Shown one piece after another: positions 21,128-31,125 of a DNA stretch of 64,000 bases (its first letter is position 1; each line of letters starts with the position of its first letter). The stretch is from assembly GCA_026239495.1 (NCBI GenBank), contig CP110830.1:1240001-1304000 (forward strand), in the 5' to 3' direction. The notes under the pieces are model-generated. The model was given only the letters and a program-made list of their open reading frames with translations. It had not been told where the DNA came from and did not search any database. This DNA is from Spiroplasma phoeniceum (GTDB lineage: Bacteria > Bacillota_I > Bacilli_A > Mycoplasmatales > Mycoplasmataceae). Both the position numbers and the translations under genes were made by a program.

Positions 21128-21406
21128 TTATTTTGTGTCTTCTTTTTTAATAATATCTTCAATGCTATCTTGCTTTTTTTCTTGTTTAAAAAAATCAAAA
21201 ATTTTATCAATTAAATAGACTAAAACACCACCAATAAGTAATGATAATCCAATATAAAAATATTCTGGTCATGAAATTTCAATTACTTTAAATGCTTTGC
21301 AAAAAAACAACACAATTGCACTTGTTATTAAAATTGCCCCTAATCCCCAAATAAATATTTTACGAATTAATAACAAAATTTCTGATTTATAATCTTTTAA
21401 ATTCAT
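21128..21406 (-). CDS. Small two-helix membrane protein
   Basis: A 92-residue protein with two hydrophobic segments (IFIWGLGAILITSAIVLFF at about 17-35 and YFYIGLSLLIGGVLVYLI at about 49-66) and a charged C-terminal tail ending KKEDTK. Size and topology resemble a holin, which would fit a phage of a wall-less host in which no endolysin is needed; a membrane-docking role is also possible. It is tightly packed between fibre and portal-like genes. Confidence 0.55.
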
Positions 21407-21427
21407 TTATAATACCCCCATTTCTTT

Positions 21428-22357
21428 CTAACTTACTTTTTTTCTTTGAACATATAATGCTTGAATTTTAGCAGGTATTCCTGCTTTATTTTTATATGAT
21501 ATAATTCTTCCTTGTGAAAATGATACATAAAAATATAATCCATCATTTGTTTCAATTGGAACTTTAACAGAAAATGGAAATTTAGGATGTGTTGTAAGCA
21601 TACTACCATATTCACCAATTGGATTATTTTCATTATTCTGAACAAAAATTTGATAACTATAATTATCTTTATCATAATTTTTAATGTCATAAAAATAACC
21701 ACTATTTGGTACAAAATTACTAGTATCAACTTCTTCTCAATCTGGTACATCTGGTATAACAATTGATTTTTTTAATTCATCTAAAATTTCTTCTTTTATT
21801 TTTGCAAGTTGATCATCTTTAATTTTTTCTATAACAATATTATCTAGTAATGCATCAACCTCTAACTGGGTATAATATGCTTCTAAATCTATCATAGTTA
21901 AATCAATACCTTCTTCTTGAAAAGTGCGAAACATTTTCTTTAAAGTTGTTAAATTAGCCAATGATTTTGCATATGTAGGCAATAGACCTTGTCATGTTGC
22001 CATAGGGTCATTTTGTGAAGAATAATTAATACCAACAACACTCATATTTGCCGAAGTAAAAAACTCAATCGGAATACGGTTAAATGTTCAATGCTCAATC
22101 GTAATAAAAACCATATTAATACAAATTTTCTTTAATAATGGGTCTTTAAATGTTTCAAACTTTAATTTTGAAAATGGATAATTCAAATAGGAATTAATCA
22201 TATTTTGGGCTCTTAAAGCAAATGTTTTAAATCATAATTCTACACCACCTTTAAAGAACTTATTATAACGAACTGGAACTTGTGTAATTTTACCTGTCAT
22301 TGGATTAAAATTATTATAATTTTCCAAAGTAACATTTTGTCATAATTCATTTAACAT
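21428..22357 (-). CDS. Phage fibre / receptor-binding candidate
   Basis: A 309-residue protein. The N-terminal half ([19 protein letters not shown] onward) is globular; a short coiled-coil ([20 protein letters not shown], about 170-190) leads to a C-terminal beta-rich domain starting [19 protein letters not shown]. The same kind of C-terminal domain (DWEIVNTSDFKPNDTQY) ends the type 2 fibre protein at 46969, where it follows a classic tail-fibre motif. Order in the operon (membrane protein, then this, then small membrane protein) also agrees. It probably binds the host surface. AAGGAGATG-type ribosome site precedes the start. Confidence 0.6.
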
Positions 22358-22369
22358 TTAATCATCTCC

Positions 22370-23974
22370 TTATCATTGTTTTCTTTTTGATTTAATCTTA
22401 TTTAAGATAAATTTTTTACTACTTAATAGTGTTTTTGTTTTAATTGTTTTGTTTAAATATTGTTTTGTTCTTAGTTGATTGTATGTTTGAAATGCTACGC
22501 CACCGCCCAGTAAACTAGCAACAGCACTATCTTCTAGCGTATTTAACAATTTATCTTTATTAAAGTTATTTTTAAATTGTTCTTGCAATTTTAATACTTT
22601 AGCAATTGTTCGATATATTTTAAAACTATCTTTTACTACTTGCTGATAAGCAAGCGGGGCAAAAGAAACTAAATTAAACAAACTTGTTTTTTTAAATCCC
22701 CAACCAATAAACCACTCACTGTTCATATAGAATTTAAACGGTTCGGGGGATAAAACAAACTGTTCTGCTTTGATTAAAGTTGTCATAACTACAATAGGGG
22801 CATATTTAGGATTTTTATAATATATTGTTAAAGCAACTTCACCAACAACTGATAAAGGAACAATTTTTACTGCTAAAAAAACATCAGAACCATAAGCAAA
22901 AGGTAATAATTGGCCTTTTTTAATAGCCTTAGTTTCAAATTTAGATAATATTTTTTTAGTTTTATCAGTAATTTTATTAATTACTTTTTGTTTAATAGTA
23001 ATTATTTGTTTTTCAATTGGGGCTAATAATTTTTTAGTTACTTTTTGAATATAAAAATTTGGGTTTAAATGATTTAAAACTTTATTTAATTTAATTGGTG
23101 TTTGATGCAAGATATTTAATAATTTGTTATTATTTATTTTACTGCCCCGCATTAAATTAGCATTTAATAGCAGGTTTTTACCAACACCTTTTTTATGAAG
23201 ATTAGTCATAATGTTATATCACTCATTAGTATTAATTTTGCTTATTTTATTAATATTTAATCCATATTCAGACAATCATTTATTAGCATTTTTTTCATTT
23301 ACGCGTGGTATTTTTTGAACTAATTTAGAACTTATTTTTTGAATATTTTTCTCAATTTTTAATAAATTATTAATTGTTTCTAAATTAGAAACTTTAAAAC
23401 CTTTATAAAAATCATTTCGAGCTAATTTTCCAATTGTATATAATAAAGTTTCATTATTAGTCTGCTTTGTAAAATCAAATAGTAATTTATCAGATAAAAT
23501 CTTTTTACCCGTAACTTGTTTTACAACATCTTCTAAGTTATTAGCAGTTATTACACCTAATTTTTCAAGTAATTTAGTTTCTTTTGCTAATTTTAAAATT
23601 CTAGTTGTACTAGCAGCACGCGTTAATTTGCCAATTCCACCAATTGCTGGTAACAAATTTAAGGCAGTACTTTTTGCTGTCACTTCTGATGTTAATTTAT
23701 CGTATATTTGATTTACGGTAAAATCGGTTGCTGTTTCTACTCCAAACGAGATAAATGCTGCAGCAAAATTAGATAATCCTGCACCTAAACCAACAGCAGA
23801 TGCTATACCACCAGTTAAAACTGATAAACCAAGGGCTAAAATTTGAATTCCTAAAAATTCTAATAATTGTAAACCAAAACTTTTTTCTTGTTGTTGGATT
23901 GACAATCTAGTTGGATTTTTTTTAACAGCATAAATAAGGGCTGTTTTAGATGTTCCAATTGGCATATCTATCAA
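22370..23974 (-). CDS. Large phage membrane-active protein
   Basis: A 534-residue basic protein. Residues 30-80 form a Gly/Ala-rich hydrophobic region (LGIQILALGLSVLTGGIA then VGLGAGLSNFAAAFISFG), and a second hydrophobic stretch (SDVFLAVKIVPLSVVGEVAL) lies near residue 365. Rich in Lys and helical in between. Phage ejection or tape-measure-like proteins that enter the host membrane look like this. The gene follows capsid directly, as does the 312-residue membrane protein of the type 2 prophage. Function inferred only from composition and order. Confidence 0.55.
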
Positions 23975-23999
23975 ACGAAAAAGTACTATTTTTTAGTAC

Positions 24000-25387
24000 T
24001 TAAGAATTTTTAATTTTAGCATCAATCGGATTTGTTTGACCAGTAGCGTTATTTTTACCTTCAATTTGAACTTCAACATTTTTATCATTTGTAATATTAA
24101 TTGGTCAGTCTTCACCTTTGCTTTCAATAAAGTAATCAAAATCAGTTTCTGTTAAAGAACTATTTACGGATTTTACCGCTTTTAAAACAACATCTTTAAA
24201 TTGTGGTTTTAACTGTTCTGCTGTTGCTTTATTAGGGTCTGCAACATGAATAGTTGGTTTATCTAATTTATTAATTTTACTAATATCAATTTTTGTAACA
24301 ATATGTTTAATAATTCCCTTCGGTTCAACTACTGCCCCACCTAAATATAAAACACGCTCCATAATTAAAGTATTACCCATCCCAGTACCTAACGCAGCAG
24401 CACCTACCCTTAATGGAGTATGGTCTTTTTTGCGTAAAATAAGAGGGTCATATTTTTTGCTAAATTTAAAGGCAATTGCATTAACACATTCTTGTAATAA
24501 ACTAATTGTTCCTTCTGAACCATCTTTATTAATAATTGGTAATTTTTTTGGAACCATATAATATGTTGTTCCTTCAACAGTTTTCATTGCTCCACTTGTT
24601 TCAATTACGCTATTTATTTGGTCGTTTGCTCCAAGTTGTAACTGTAATTTATTACGAATTCCACGAATAAAATCAGCCGAACCCAATACAACTGTTTCTG
24701 ATGGGGTAAAGCCGTTTTCATATATTTTATCCATTATTTCATCGTGGATTTGTAAAGCATTTGTATCATCTGCTTTTTGTCCTTGAATAGTTGTAACTAT
24801 TCCTTTATTAATAATTTCTAAAATTTTATTGCGTTTATAAGCAACTTCAGTATCCATTGCTTGCTCAATATCAGCCGCCCAAAGATTAGGATTAAAATCA
24901 CTTTCTACAGGGTCTAATTTACGGGCAAAAGTTAAAATTGTATCTAATTCAACTGTTCCATCTTCAAACTTTACTTCAGTGTAGTTTAAAAGACTATCAT
25001 CAGTATTAAATACTTTTCCATCTTTTGGTAGTAAGAAAAGGGTTGAGGTTTTGGTATAAAAAGTATTTTTTTAATGTTATTGATGAATTTAAAACACTAA
25101 TAAATCAGGATTTTTAAAAATTTATCCAATTATTTTATTTATATTTTTTATAAAACCTCAACTTTTGTAATGCTATCTCCATCTTTTCCTATACCTTCAT
25201 TATATTTAATATTTTTCTTTCTTTTATATGTTAAACCAAATTTATTTGCTTCTTTTCACGCAAATAAAGCTTCTCAACTAAATTTTTGTTGATAAGTTTG
25301 CAAATATCATTGTTCAAATGTTTCTCGGTCTTGTTTTGTTGCTTGATTAGCAATATCTCCGAAAATTCTTTGTGGGTTTTGGGCCAT
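24000..25387 (-). pseudogene. Major capsid protein gene, interrupted by a MITE
   Basis: Without the 151-bp insertion at 25027-25177 and one 10-bp repeat, the gene reads as one 408-residue frame, so it was intact before the insertion. The start is MAQNPQRIFGDIANQATKQD. Internal sequence such as GFTPSETVVLGSADFIRGI and RVGAAALGTGMGNTLIMERV and the place after a scaffold-like gene fit a major capsid protein. The last 95 residues (from KIDISKINKLDKPTIHVAD) are almost the same as the end of the otherwise different type 2 capsid at 44664 and resemble the repeat of spiralin. As it stands the frame stops inside the insertion after about 75 codons; an internal restart at 24857 is conceivable but would lack the N-terminus. 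Confidence 0.75.
25027..25177. mobile_element. 151-bp MITE of the type 1 element family, copy 1
   Basis: Ends GGTAGT...TTGAGGTTTT and its inverted GATAGC...TTGAGGTTTT carry the same bipartite repeat and spacing as the 16-kb element. Flanking 10-bp direct repeats TCCATCTTTT lie at 25017-25026 and 25178-25187. It has no gene and is almost identical to the copy at 35214-35364, so both moved recently, presumably by the transposase at 11958. Confidence 0.85.
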
Positions 25388-25404
25388 AATTTACTTCCTT
25401 CTTT

Positions 25405-25863
25405 CTATTTATTAAATACATTATCTGTATCTAAAATATTGTTTTCTTTGTTTTCTACTTTTGGTACACCGCCGGTATTAACTGTTTGTACCTTAATTAA
25501 TTCATCATAAACACTTTGTAAGTGTGTTTTAATGATTTCAATATCATCAGTAATATCATAAGACTTTAATAAAACATTCTTAAATTCTTCGTTATCAGTT
25601 AAAGAATTATTAAAATTATTAATTTCAATTTGTTTTAATTGAATTGTTTGTTGTTCAACTTGTGAAGTTAATTCAGTATTTTTTGCTTGTAGTTCGTTGA
25701 TTTGTTGATTACTATTTTCTAAATTACTTGCATTAAATTCTTCAACTTCAGCAGTATTTTCTAAAATAATTTCAGCAGTTTTAATATCCAAACTACCATC
25801 TTCACTTTTAATGGGCTCATTATTTTTATTTATAAGAACATATTTTACATTTTTTAATGCCAT
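25405..25863 (-). CDS. Scaffold-like coiled-coil protein
   Basis: A 152-residue acidic protein with a central coiled coil (NQQINELQAKNTELTSQVEQ, about residues 53-85) and a disordered C-terminal tail. It lies directly upstream of the capsid gene, the usual place of a scaffolding protein, which assembles the procapsid and then leaves. The type 2 prophage has an unrelated but similarly built 153-residue protein in the same position. Strong AGGAGG site before the ATG. Confidence 0.6.
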   Translation of the reverse strand: MALKNVKYVLINKNNEPIKSEDGSLDIKTAEIILENTAEVEEFNASNLENSNQQINELQAKNTELTSQVEQQTIQLKQIEINNFNNSLTDNEEFKNVLLKSYDITDDIEIIKTHLQSVYDELIKVQTVNTGGVPKVENKENNILDTDNVFNK

Positions 25864-25874
25864 TTTTTTTCCTC

Positions 25875-26276
25875 CTATTTTTTAATATTTGTATTTATTT
25901 TTTTTCTAATCGCTTTTTGTATAATTTCAAAACTATCGACTCGAAAAGATAAAAAATAACGTTTAGTTTTTAAATTTAGTTGATTAAATACTGAGCCTTT
26001 AATTTTTATTTCATCATCTTTTCTTAATTTTAAAAATTCAGATACAATTTGTGGATTATATATTGATAATGTTGAATAATTTAATCCTTCTCATTGACAT
26101 TTCGCAGAGCATGCATCAACTTCAACACCACCAGCAACAAGCGCTTTAATTTTAGTTTTAATCGGGTTTTCATGTAATCTAACGGTTAATTCTAATTTGT
26201 TAACTCTTTTATTTTTTGTTTTTGTCTTATTGGTAGTGGTTGTTATTTTAGATAAATTACTTTTTGTTTGTGGCAT
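25875..26276 (-). CDS. Possible OB-fold phage protein
   Basis: A 133-residue basic protein. The N-terminal 25 residues are Thr/Lys-rich and look disordered. The rest alternates beta-like stretches (KLELTVRLHENP, DDEIKIKGSVFNQLNL, RYFLSFRVDSFEII) in a pattern compatible with an OB fold, so a single-strand DNA-binding role is possible. Its start overlaps the end of the RuvC-like gene upstream by 20 bp, implying translational coupling. Not firmly recognised. Confidence 0.45.
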
Positions 26277-26748
26277 TTTTTTTAACTCCTTTTGTTAAAA
26301 AATATTGTAAATGTTTTCATGCATCGTGTTCGTGTTCTGTCATTTTAATATTTCCTTTATAGATATAATTTTTCTTAACAACTGGCGATTGTAAAACATA
26401 TTTTAAATTAAATAGATATTTGCATAAAACTTTTAAACCACCAATAAATTTAGGAGTAGATAATGGATTTTTTATTTTTAAACCTTTGTGAAGTTGATAA
26501 TCTTCAATTATTACAAGAACTTTATTTAAATAAGAATAAGTTTTATTTTTAAATTCATTTAATATTAAATAGATATTATTTATTGCTTCATCTTCGTTTT
26601 TAGAATGAAAGGTAATATTATTAATTATTTTATTTTGTAAAACTTTATAAATAATAATACCGGTTTGTCCAATTCCAGCAGGGTCAATTGCAATAATATA
26701 TTTTAATTTATTTGTTTTATTTTTTTGTCAATTTGTAATATTTTCCAT
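26257..26748 (-). CDS. RuvC-like phage Holliday junction resolvase
   Basis: A 163-residue protein with an RNase H-like core: IIAIDPAGIGQTGIIIY near the N-terminus (first catalytic Asp), LVIIEDYQLHKG in the middle (Glu) and TEHEHDAWKHLQYF near the C-terminus (His and Asp), the D-E-H-D pattern of RuvC-type resolvases. Such enzymes resolve branched DNA before packaging. It overlaps genes on both sides. A related but frameshifted gene is at 50760-51231 in the type 2 prophage. Confidence 0.7.
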
Positions 26749-26987
26749 CCATCTGATGCTAAATCTAAAATATCGTTAATTTTGTAATGTTGCATATATG
26801 AATTAATAACATCTCATTTATCTTCAAATAAATTTAAATACATTTTTGCTCATTCTAAACATTGTAAATCATAATGATTTTTATGGTGCGAAATACGACA
26901 ATCAACGGGCTGACAATTAACTCAATCAAACGAAGTTGTTATTTCACTTCAAGTTTTATTAATATATTTACTTTTATATTCTTGCAT
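26703..26987 (-). CDS. Small phage protein, 94 aa
   Basis: A 94-residue protein starting MQEYKSKYINKTWSEITTSF with several TGA-Trp codons. It is clearly homologous to the 84-residue product at 28854-29108 (same YINKTW..EITTSFDW start and HYKINDILDLASDG end). It overlaps the RuvC-like gene by 46 bp. It contains C and H residues (VDCRISHHKNHYDLQC) that might bind a metal. Function unknown. It is the first gene of the leftward phage operon. Confidence 0.65.
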
Positions 26988-27486
26988 AATATTTTATTCC
27001 TTTCTTCTTATTTTGTTAAATAAACATAAAATACCTTTGTTGGTTAATATTTTGATATTTAGTAAGTATATTTATATTTTGATTTAATTATCTTAATTCG
27101 CCACCACTCACCCCCAAAGTGAGGTGTATGGCGATACTAAACTTTATATTTAGACAGAGTTTATCCCCCAACGGAAGTAAAACAAATTTACCCAGTTATT
27201 AATTACGCTTCATCCATCCCTAGACAACTTTATATAAAGAAAATAACCTTTTGGAGTTCCAACCCTCTTGTTTTTTTAGTGTCCGATATTGTTTTTTTCG
27301 GTTTAACAGCACTCTTTTTATGAAAACAAGCAAAAAACACGCGCTCTGACATTTCGCAAGTGATTAATCTTGCCGAGAATTAAAGAAATAAATAGGAATA
27401 AATCCAATCGCTTTCACACTTTCTTTAAGGCTTCGTGCCATAGATGAGTTATCCATCTTTAAGCATCAAAATATTAAGTTTTAGTA
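26988..27486. other. Structured intergenic region of type 1 element
   Basis: No firm gene. It contains a palindromic CGCCACCACTCA...TGGCG-type hairpin near 27098-27135 and several GC-richer patches, like the type 2 intergenic regions. A 30-codon frame on the minus strand (27364-27456, MARSLKESVKAIGFIPIY inside) is the only hint of coding and I cannot confirm it. A leader or replication region for the leftward operon is plausible. Confidence 0.5.
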
Positions 27487-27653
27487 TTGCATTATTCATC
27501 AGATAGTACCTTTATTAAAAATGATATTATTTAGTTGTTAAACCAAAAAAATATAATAAATCACAGAAAGGAAATTATAAAAATTAACTAATTTGTAGAA
27601 AAAAAAATAGGTTAATTTTTAATTTTAAAGATACTATCTGATGAATAATGCAA
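27487..27653. repeat. 22-bp inverted repeat pair near right element end
   Basis: TTGCATTATTCATCAGATAG (27487 onward) and its complement (27632-27653) are perfect 22-base arms about 123 bp apart. The stretch between has no gene. They lie within 260 bp of the right end of the type 1 element and could be an inserted miniature element or a binding or recombination site. Confidence 0.6.
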
Positions 27654-27655
27654 AT

Positions 27656-27684
27656 AAAAAAATCGCTCTAATAAGCGATTACTT
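27656..27684. terminator. Terminator-like hairpin
   Basis: AATCGCT and AGCGATT form a stem with A and T runs around it, just inside the right end of the type 1 element. Confidence 0.6.
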
Positions 27685-27720
27685 TAATTTGTATTTAATT
27701 ACTTTATTTATAATTTTTAT

Positions 27721-27746
27721 AAAACCTCAACTTTTTTCCGACTACC
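27721..27746 (-). repeat. Right terminal inverted repeat of type 1 element
   Basis: Read inward: GGTAGT at bases 1-6 and TTGAGGTTTT at bases 17-26, mirroring the left end at 11750. Confidence 0.8.
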
Positions 27747-27754
27747 AAAATTAT

Positions 27755-28261
27755 TGCAACAAGTTTTTCGCTTGGAAAAAACATGATTATGCTTTATTTA
27801 AAGAATCAAAAATCTCAATTTTAAAAAATACCAAATTAATAGTTGATAGTGGTTATCAAGGAATTCAAAAAATTCACAATAATGTTCTAATACCTACAAA
27901 AAAAACAAAGAAAAAACCTTTAAATAAAGTACAAAAACAACGTAATAGAATAGTTTCAAAAATGAGAATTATTATTGAAAATATTTTTGCTATTCTTAAA
28001 AAATTTAAAATTATTACAGAAAAATATCGCAATCGAAGGAAACGATTTATTTTAAGATTTAATTTAATTGCTTCAATTTATAATTTGCAGTTAGCATAGA
28101 AGATTTATTTAAAATTAAAGAATTTAAATAATAAATTCATTTTTTGTTGTGGCAAAATATTAAATTTTTAAATAAAAAACATAATTAATTAAAATTATAT
28201 TTTTCTATTAGTGTCTTTTTACAAATATTTGCAATTTTTTAATAGGTTACGCAAGAAGTAT
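27755..28261 (+). mobile_element. IS-B 3' half
   Basis: Continues the IS-B copy begun at 11182. The coding part to 28099 gives the C-terminal transposase half (LIVDSGYQG and IIIENIFAIL motifs present). The terminal repeat ends GCAAGAAGTAT, one base off the consensus, followed by the AAT duplication at 28262-28264. Confidence 0.85.
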
Positions 28262-28264
28262 AAT

Positions 28265-28375
28265 AAAGTAAAAGATAAAAAACAAAAGCGGTTTTATAAA
28301 CGCTTAGAAAATTCAAAAATTATCATTGATTATGAAACTGGGTTTTTAAAACTTAAATTTTACAAAACAACTTAA
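28265..28375 (+). pseudogene. 3' part of small phage gene split by IS-B
   Basis: The remaining 37 codons (KVKDKKQKRFYKRLENSK...) of the gene begun at 11056. The frame is exactly restored when all inserted DNA is removed, showing that the 17-kb nest entered a once-intact gene. Confidence 0.8.
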
Positions 28376-28853
28376 TGCAGCGTGGGACGTTTATTTTAAA
28401 TAACTAAGTGATCCCCCCATAGGCGGTATATCCCAACGCTAATCAGCCCGGAAATAATAGACGCTTTAACAAGTGATAGCCGTGATAAGCGCAAGATCAA
28501 CATCGAGCGACAATAAATATTGAGATGGTGACACAAACAATTAAATTTGCGATTAGCATTAGGTCCTTTAAGTTGATGCGAGTAAATTTAATTTCAAAAA
28601 TTGAGCGTCAAATCCCAGAGCGAAAGTACAAATGGGCACGGATAAAGGAAGGCATATATGTGTCTGGCACCAAAAATAAAAAACAACTGTGTATTATTAA
28701 ACATTTAAACAATTAACATACCGCCATGTTCACCCCCGATTGAAGCGGATGGCGTAGTAAATAAATAGATAAATACTTTATGTAACTAATTCTCACTTTG
28801 GCACTCACTCCCAAGTGAAAGTGCCAGCAAGTTAAAAATAGGGGGATAAATAA
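28376..28853. other. Structured phage intergenic region, copy 2 (inverted)
   Basis: Counterpart, on the opposite strand, of 3835-4330 and 53387-53895. The GGCACT...AGTGCC hairpin is at about 28799-28825. A 63-codon frame at 28525-28716 ends in NKKQLCIIKHLNN, and the other copies keep a similar ending (NKKQLWIIKHSNN) in frame, so a small protein cannot be excluded. Confidence 0.55.
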
Positions 28854-29108
28854 ATGACAGAATATAAGATTTTGTATATAAATAAAACTTGAAATGAAAT
28901 AACAACATCATTTGATTGAGCTAATTGTCAAACTATTAATTGTATTATTTCACATCATAAAAAGCATTATGATTTACAATTTTTAGAATGAGCCAAAATG
29001 TACTTAAATTTATTTAAAGATAGATTAGGTGTTATTTCTTCTTATATGCAACATTACAAAATTAACGATATTTTAGATTTAGCATCAGATGGTGTTGAAA
29101 AATATTAA
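28854..29108 (+). CDS. Small phage protein, 84 aa
   Basis: Starts MTEYKILYINKTWNEITTSF with GGGGG-type ribosome site upstream and ends LASDGVEKY. Homologous to the 94-residue product at 26703-26987 of the type 1 element, showing that the two phage types share early genes. Function unknown. Confidence 0.6.
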
Positions 29109-29149
29109 AAATCGACCAAAAAATAAAAGAAATAATTTAGGTGGTAAAT

Positions 29150-29825
29150 ATGAAAATAATTGAATTATTTGCAGGTATTGGTGCACCACGAAGAGAATTA
29201 GAACTTGCAGATATTCCACATAAAACAATTTGATTTAGTCAAATTGATAAATTCGCAGAAAAAAGTTATCGAGCAATTTTTAATGATTATGAAACACCAA
29301 ATTTAGGAGATATTTTAAAAATAAATATCAATAATTTAAAAAAATAAAAATGTTGATGTAATTATTGGGGGTTGACATGGCCAAGATATTTCTCCGGCAG
29401 GTTTCGGAAAAGGTATGGATAAAGATAGTAGTACTATGTCAAGTTTATTATGAGAAATTTTAAAAATTATTTAATTTTATAAACCTAAATGAATTATTAA
29501 TTAAAATGTTGCTAATGTTTTAAACAAAAAACATTGAGAAAATATTCAAAAATATTGTTAATATTTATATAACTTAGGATATGAAACTTATGTAAAAATC
29601 TTAAATGCAAAAGATTATGGAATTCCACAAAAAAGAAACATAATTTTTATTATAAGTAAATTAACAAGTAATTTTTGATGAAAATTTCTCTGACCTAAAA
29701 AAGTTGATTTGGAATATACGCTAAAAGATATTATTGATTGAAATCAAAATGGAATACACTTATTAACACAAAATACTACATTTCATAAAGATTTTATTAG
29801 ATTACATTGTTCAAGTTCATCATAA
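29150..29825 (+). pseudogene. DNA cytosine-C5 methyltransferase, decayed
   Basis: The N-terminus MKIIELFAGIGAPRRELELA is motif I of C5 cytosine methyltransferases, which bind S-adenosylmethionine. Later blocks in shifted frames give ENVANVLNKKH (motif VI, ENV) and YETYVKILNAKDYGIPQKR (motif VIII). At the active site the usual PCQ reads W-H-G-Q, so the catalytic Cys is gone. Several TAA stops and frameshifts follow, and the C-terminal half is absent. Probably once phage-borne, protecting DNA from restriction. Confidence 0.8.
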
Positions 29826-30052
29826 CATTATTGTCCTAATGCAAATGTATTATTATATCCTACAATATTAATAACATAGTGATTAACCGTCTTTGCTAAA
29901 TTAATTGTTCGCGGTTGATTCTGATTAAAGTAATCATTTAAATTAAAAGAAAAATCATTTTATGTTATTGTCGCATTTAATTGTTGTCTTGTTGCTGTTA
30001 AAATTGCTGCTTGTAAATATGGTCTAATTTCTGATTATTTTATTTTTTCAAT
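29826..30052 (-). pseudogene. Unrecognised coding remnant
   Basis: One minus-strand frame (IRPYLQAAILTATRQQLNAT ... LNDYFNQNQPRTINLAKT) is open apart from one or two stops and looks protein-like. It is cut by IS-A on the right. I do not recognise it. Confidence 0.35.
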
Positions 30053-31122
30053 ATACTTCTTGCGATACCTGGTTTTATTATTAAAATATTATTATAAAAT
30101 ATAATTTATGAGGATATTAAATTATGAAATTTGATGAATTTAAAAATATTAATGATAAAGAATGATTAAGATTAACAGGAATAAAACAAGATATTTTTAA
30201 TAAAATGTTAGATATTTTACAAGTAGCTGAAATAGAAAAATTTAAAAAAGGTGGCAAAGCTAATAAATTATCACTAGAAAATCGATTATTGATGACTTTA
30301 TCGTATTGACGAGAATATCGAACTTATTTTCATCTTGGAAAAAATTTCGGAATTAGTGAAGCTAATTGTTATCGCAATATCAAGTGAATTGAAGATATTT
30401 TAATTAAACACCCTGATTTTCAGCAAGTTGCTGGTAAAAAAGCACTAATAAATGATTATTTTAATTATAAAACTATTATTATTGATGCCACCGAAACCCC
30501 AATCCAACGCCCAAAAAAAGACAAAAACAATCTTATTCTGGCAAAAAGAAAAAATACACTATTAAAACACAAGTAATTATCGAACAAGAAACCAAAAAAA
30601 TTATTGCAACAAGTTTTTCACTTGGTAAAAAACACGATTATGCTTTATTTAAAGAATCAAAAATCGCAATTTTAAAAAATACCAAATTAATAGTTGATAG
30701 TGGTTATCAAGGAATACAAAAAATTCACAATAATGTTATAATGCCCACAAAGAAAACTAAGAAAAAACATTTAAATAAAGAACAAAAACAACATAATAGA
30801 CTAGTTTCAAAAATAAGAATTATTATTGAAAATATTTTTGCTATTCTTAAAAAATTTAAAATTATTACAGAAAAATATAGAAATCGTAGAAAACGATTTA
30901 GTTTAAGATTTAATTTAATTGCTTCAATTTATAATTTACAATTATTATAGTTATCATAAAAGATTTATTTAAAATTAACGAATTTGAATAATAAAATAAT
31001 TTTTCGTTGTGGCAAAATATTAAATTTTTAAATAAAAGACATAATTAATTAAAATTATAATTTTATATTAACCCCTTTTTACAAATATTTGAAATTATTT
31101 TAATGGGTTATGCAAGAAGTCT
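30053..31122 (+). mobile_element. IS-A copy with matching AAT duplication
   Basis: Full 1070-bp copy. AAT lies on both sides (30050-30052 and 31123-31125), as after a simple insertion. The first base triplet of the left repeat is altered (ATACTTC for AGACTTC). It truncates the lipoprotein gene on its right. Confidence 0.9.
30124..30950 (+). CDS. IS-A transposase (frameshifted)
   Basis: Full 827-bp length with the A7G slippery run, so one -1 slip would give the 275-residue enzyme. D-D-E residues are all present. One change before the first catalytic Asp (DYFNYKTIIID, D to Y) distinguishes it. Confidence 0.85.
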
Positions 31123-31125
31123 AAT

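Larger units (their letters stand above)
11750..27746. mobile_element. 16-kb transposable prophage (type 1 element)
   Basis: A 15,997-bp unit interrupts the IS-B transposase gene. Both ends share a bipartite inverted repeat: GGTAGT, ten unlike bases, then TTGAGGTTTT. The flanks carry the 8-bp direct repeat AAAATTAT (11742-11749 and 27747-27754), and joining them restores an IS-B sequence like that of the other copies. A DDE transposase of ISLre2/UPF0236 type lies at the left end. The interior carries terminase, portal-like, capsid, scaffold-like, tail and fibre genes plus cargo. No tyrosine or serine integrase is present. Boundaries are seen directly; mobility is inferred. The capsid gene is broken by a miniature element, so this copy is probably defective. 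Confidence 0.85.

Noticed and set aside
28525-28716. 63-codon frame in the structured phage region as a firm gene
   Set aside because: Only the last 13-15 residues look conserved in the other copies; indels elsewhere and hairpins make an RNA or site more likely, so it is mentioned but not called.
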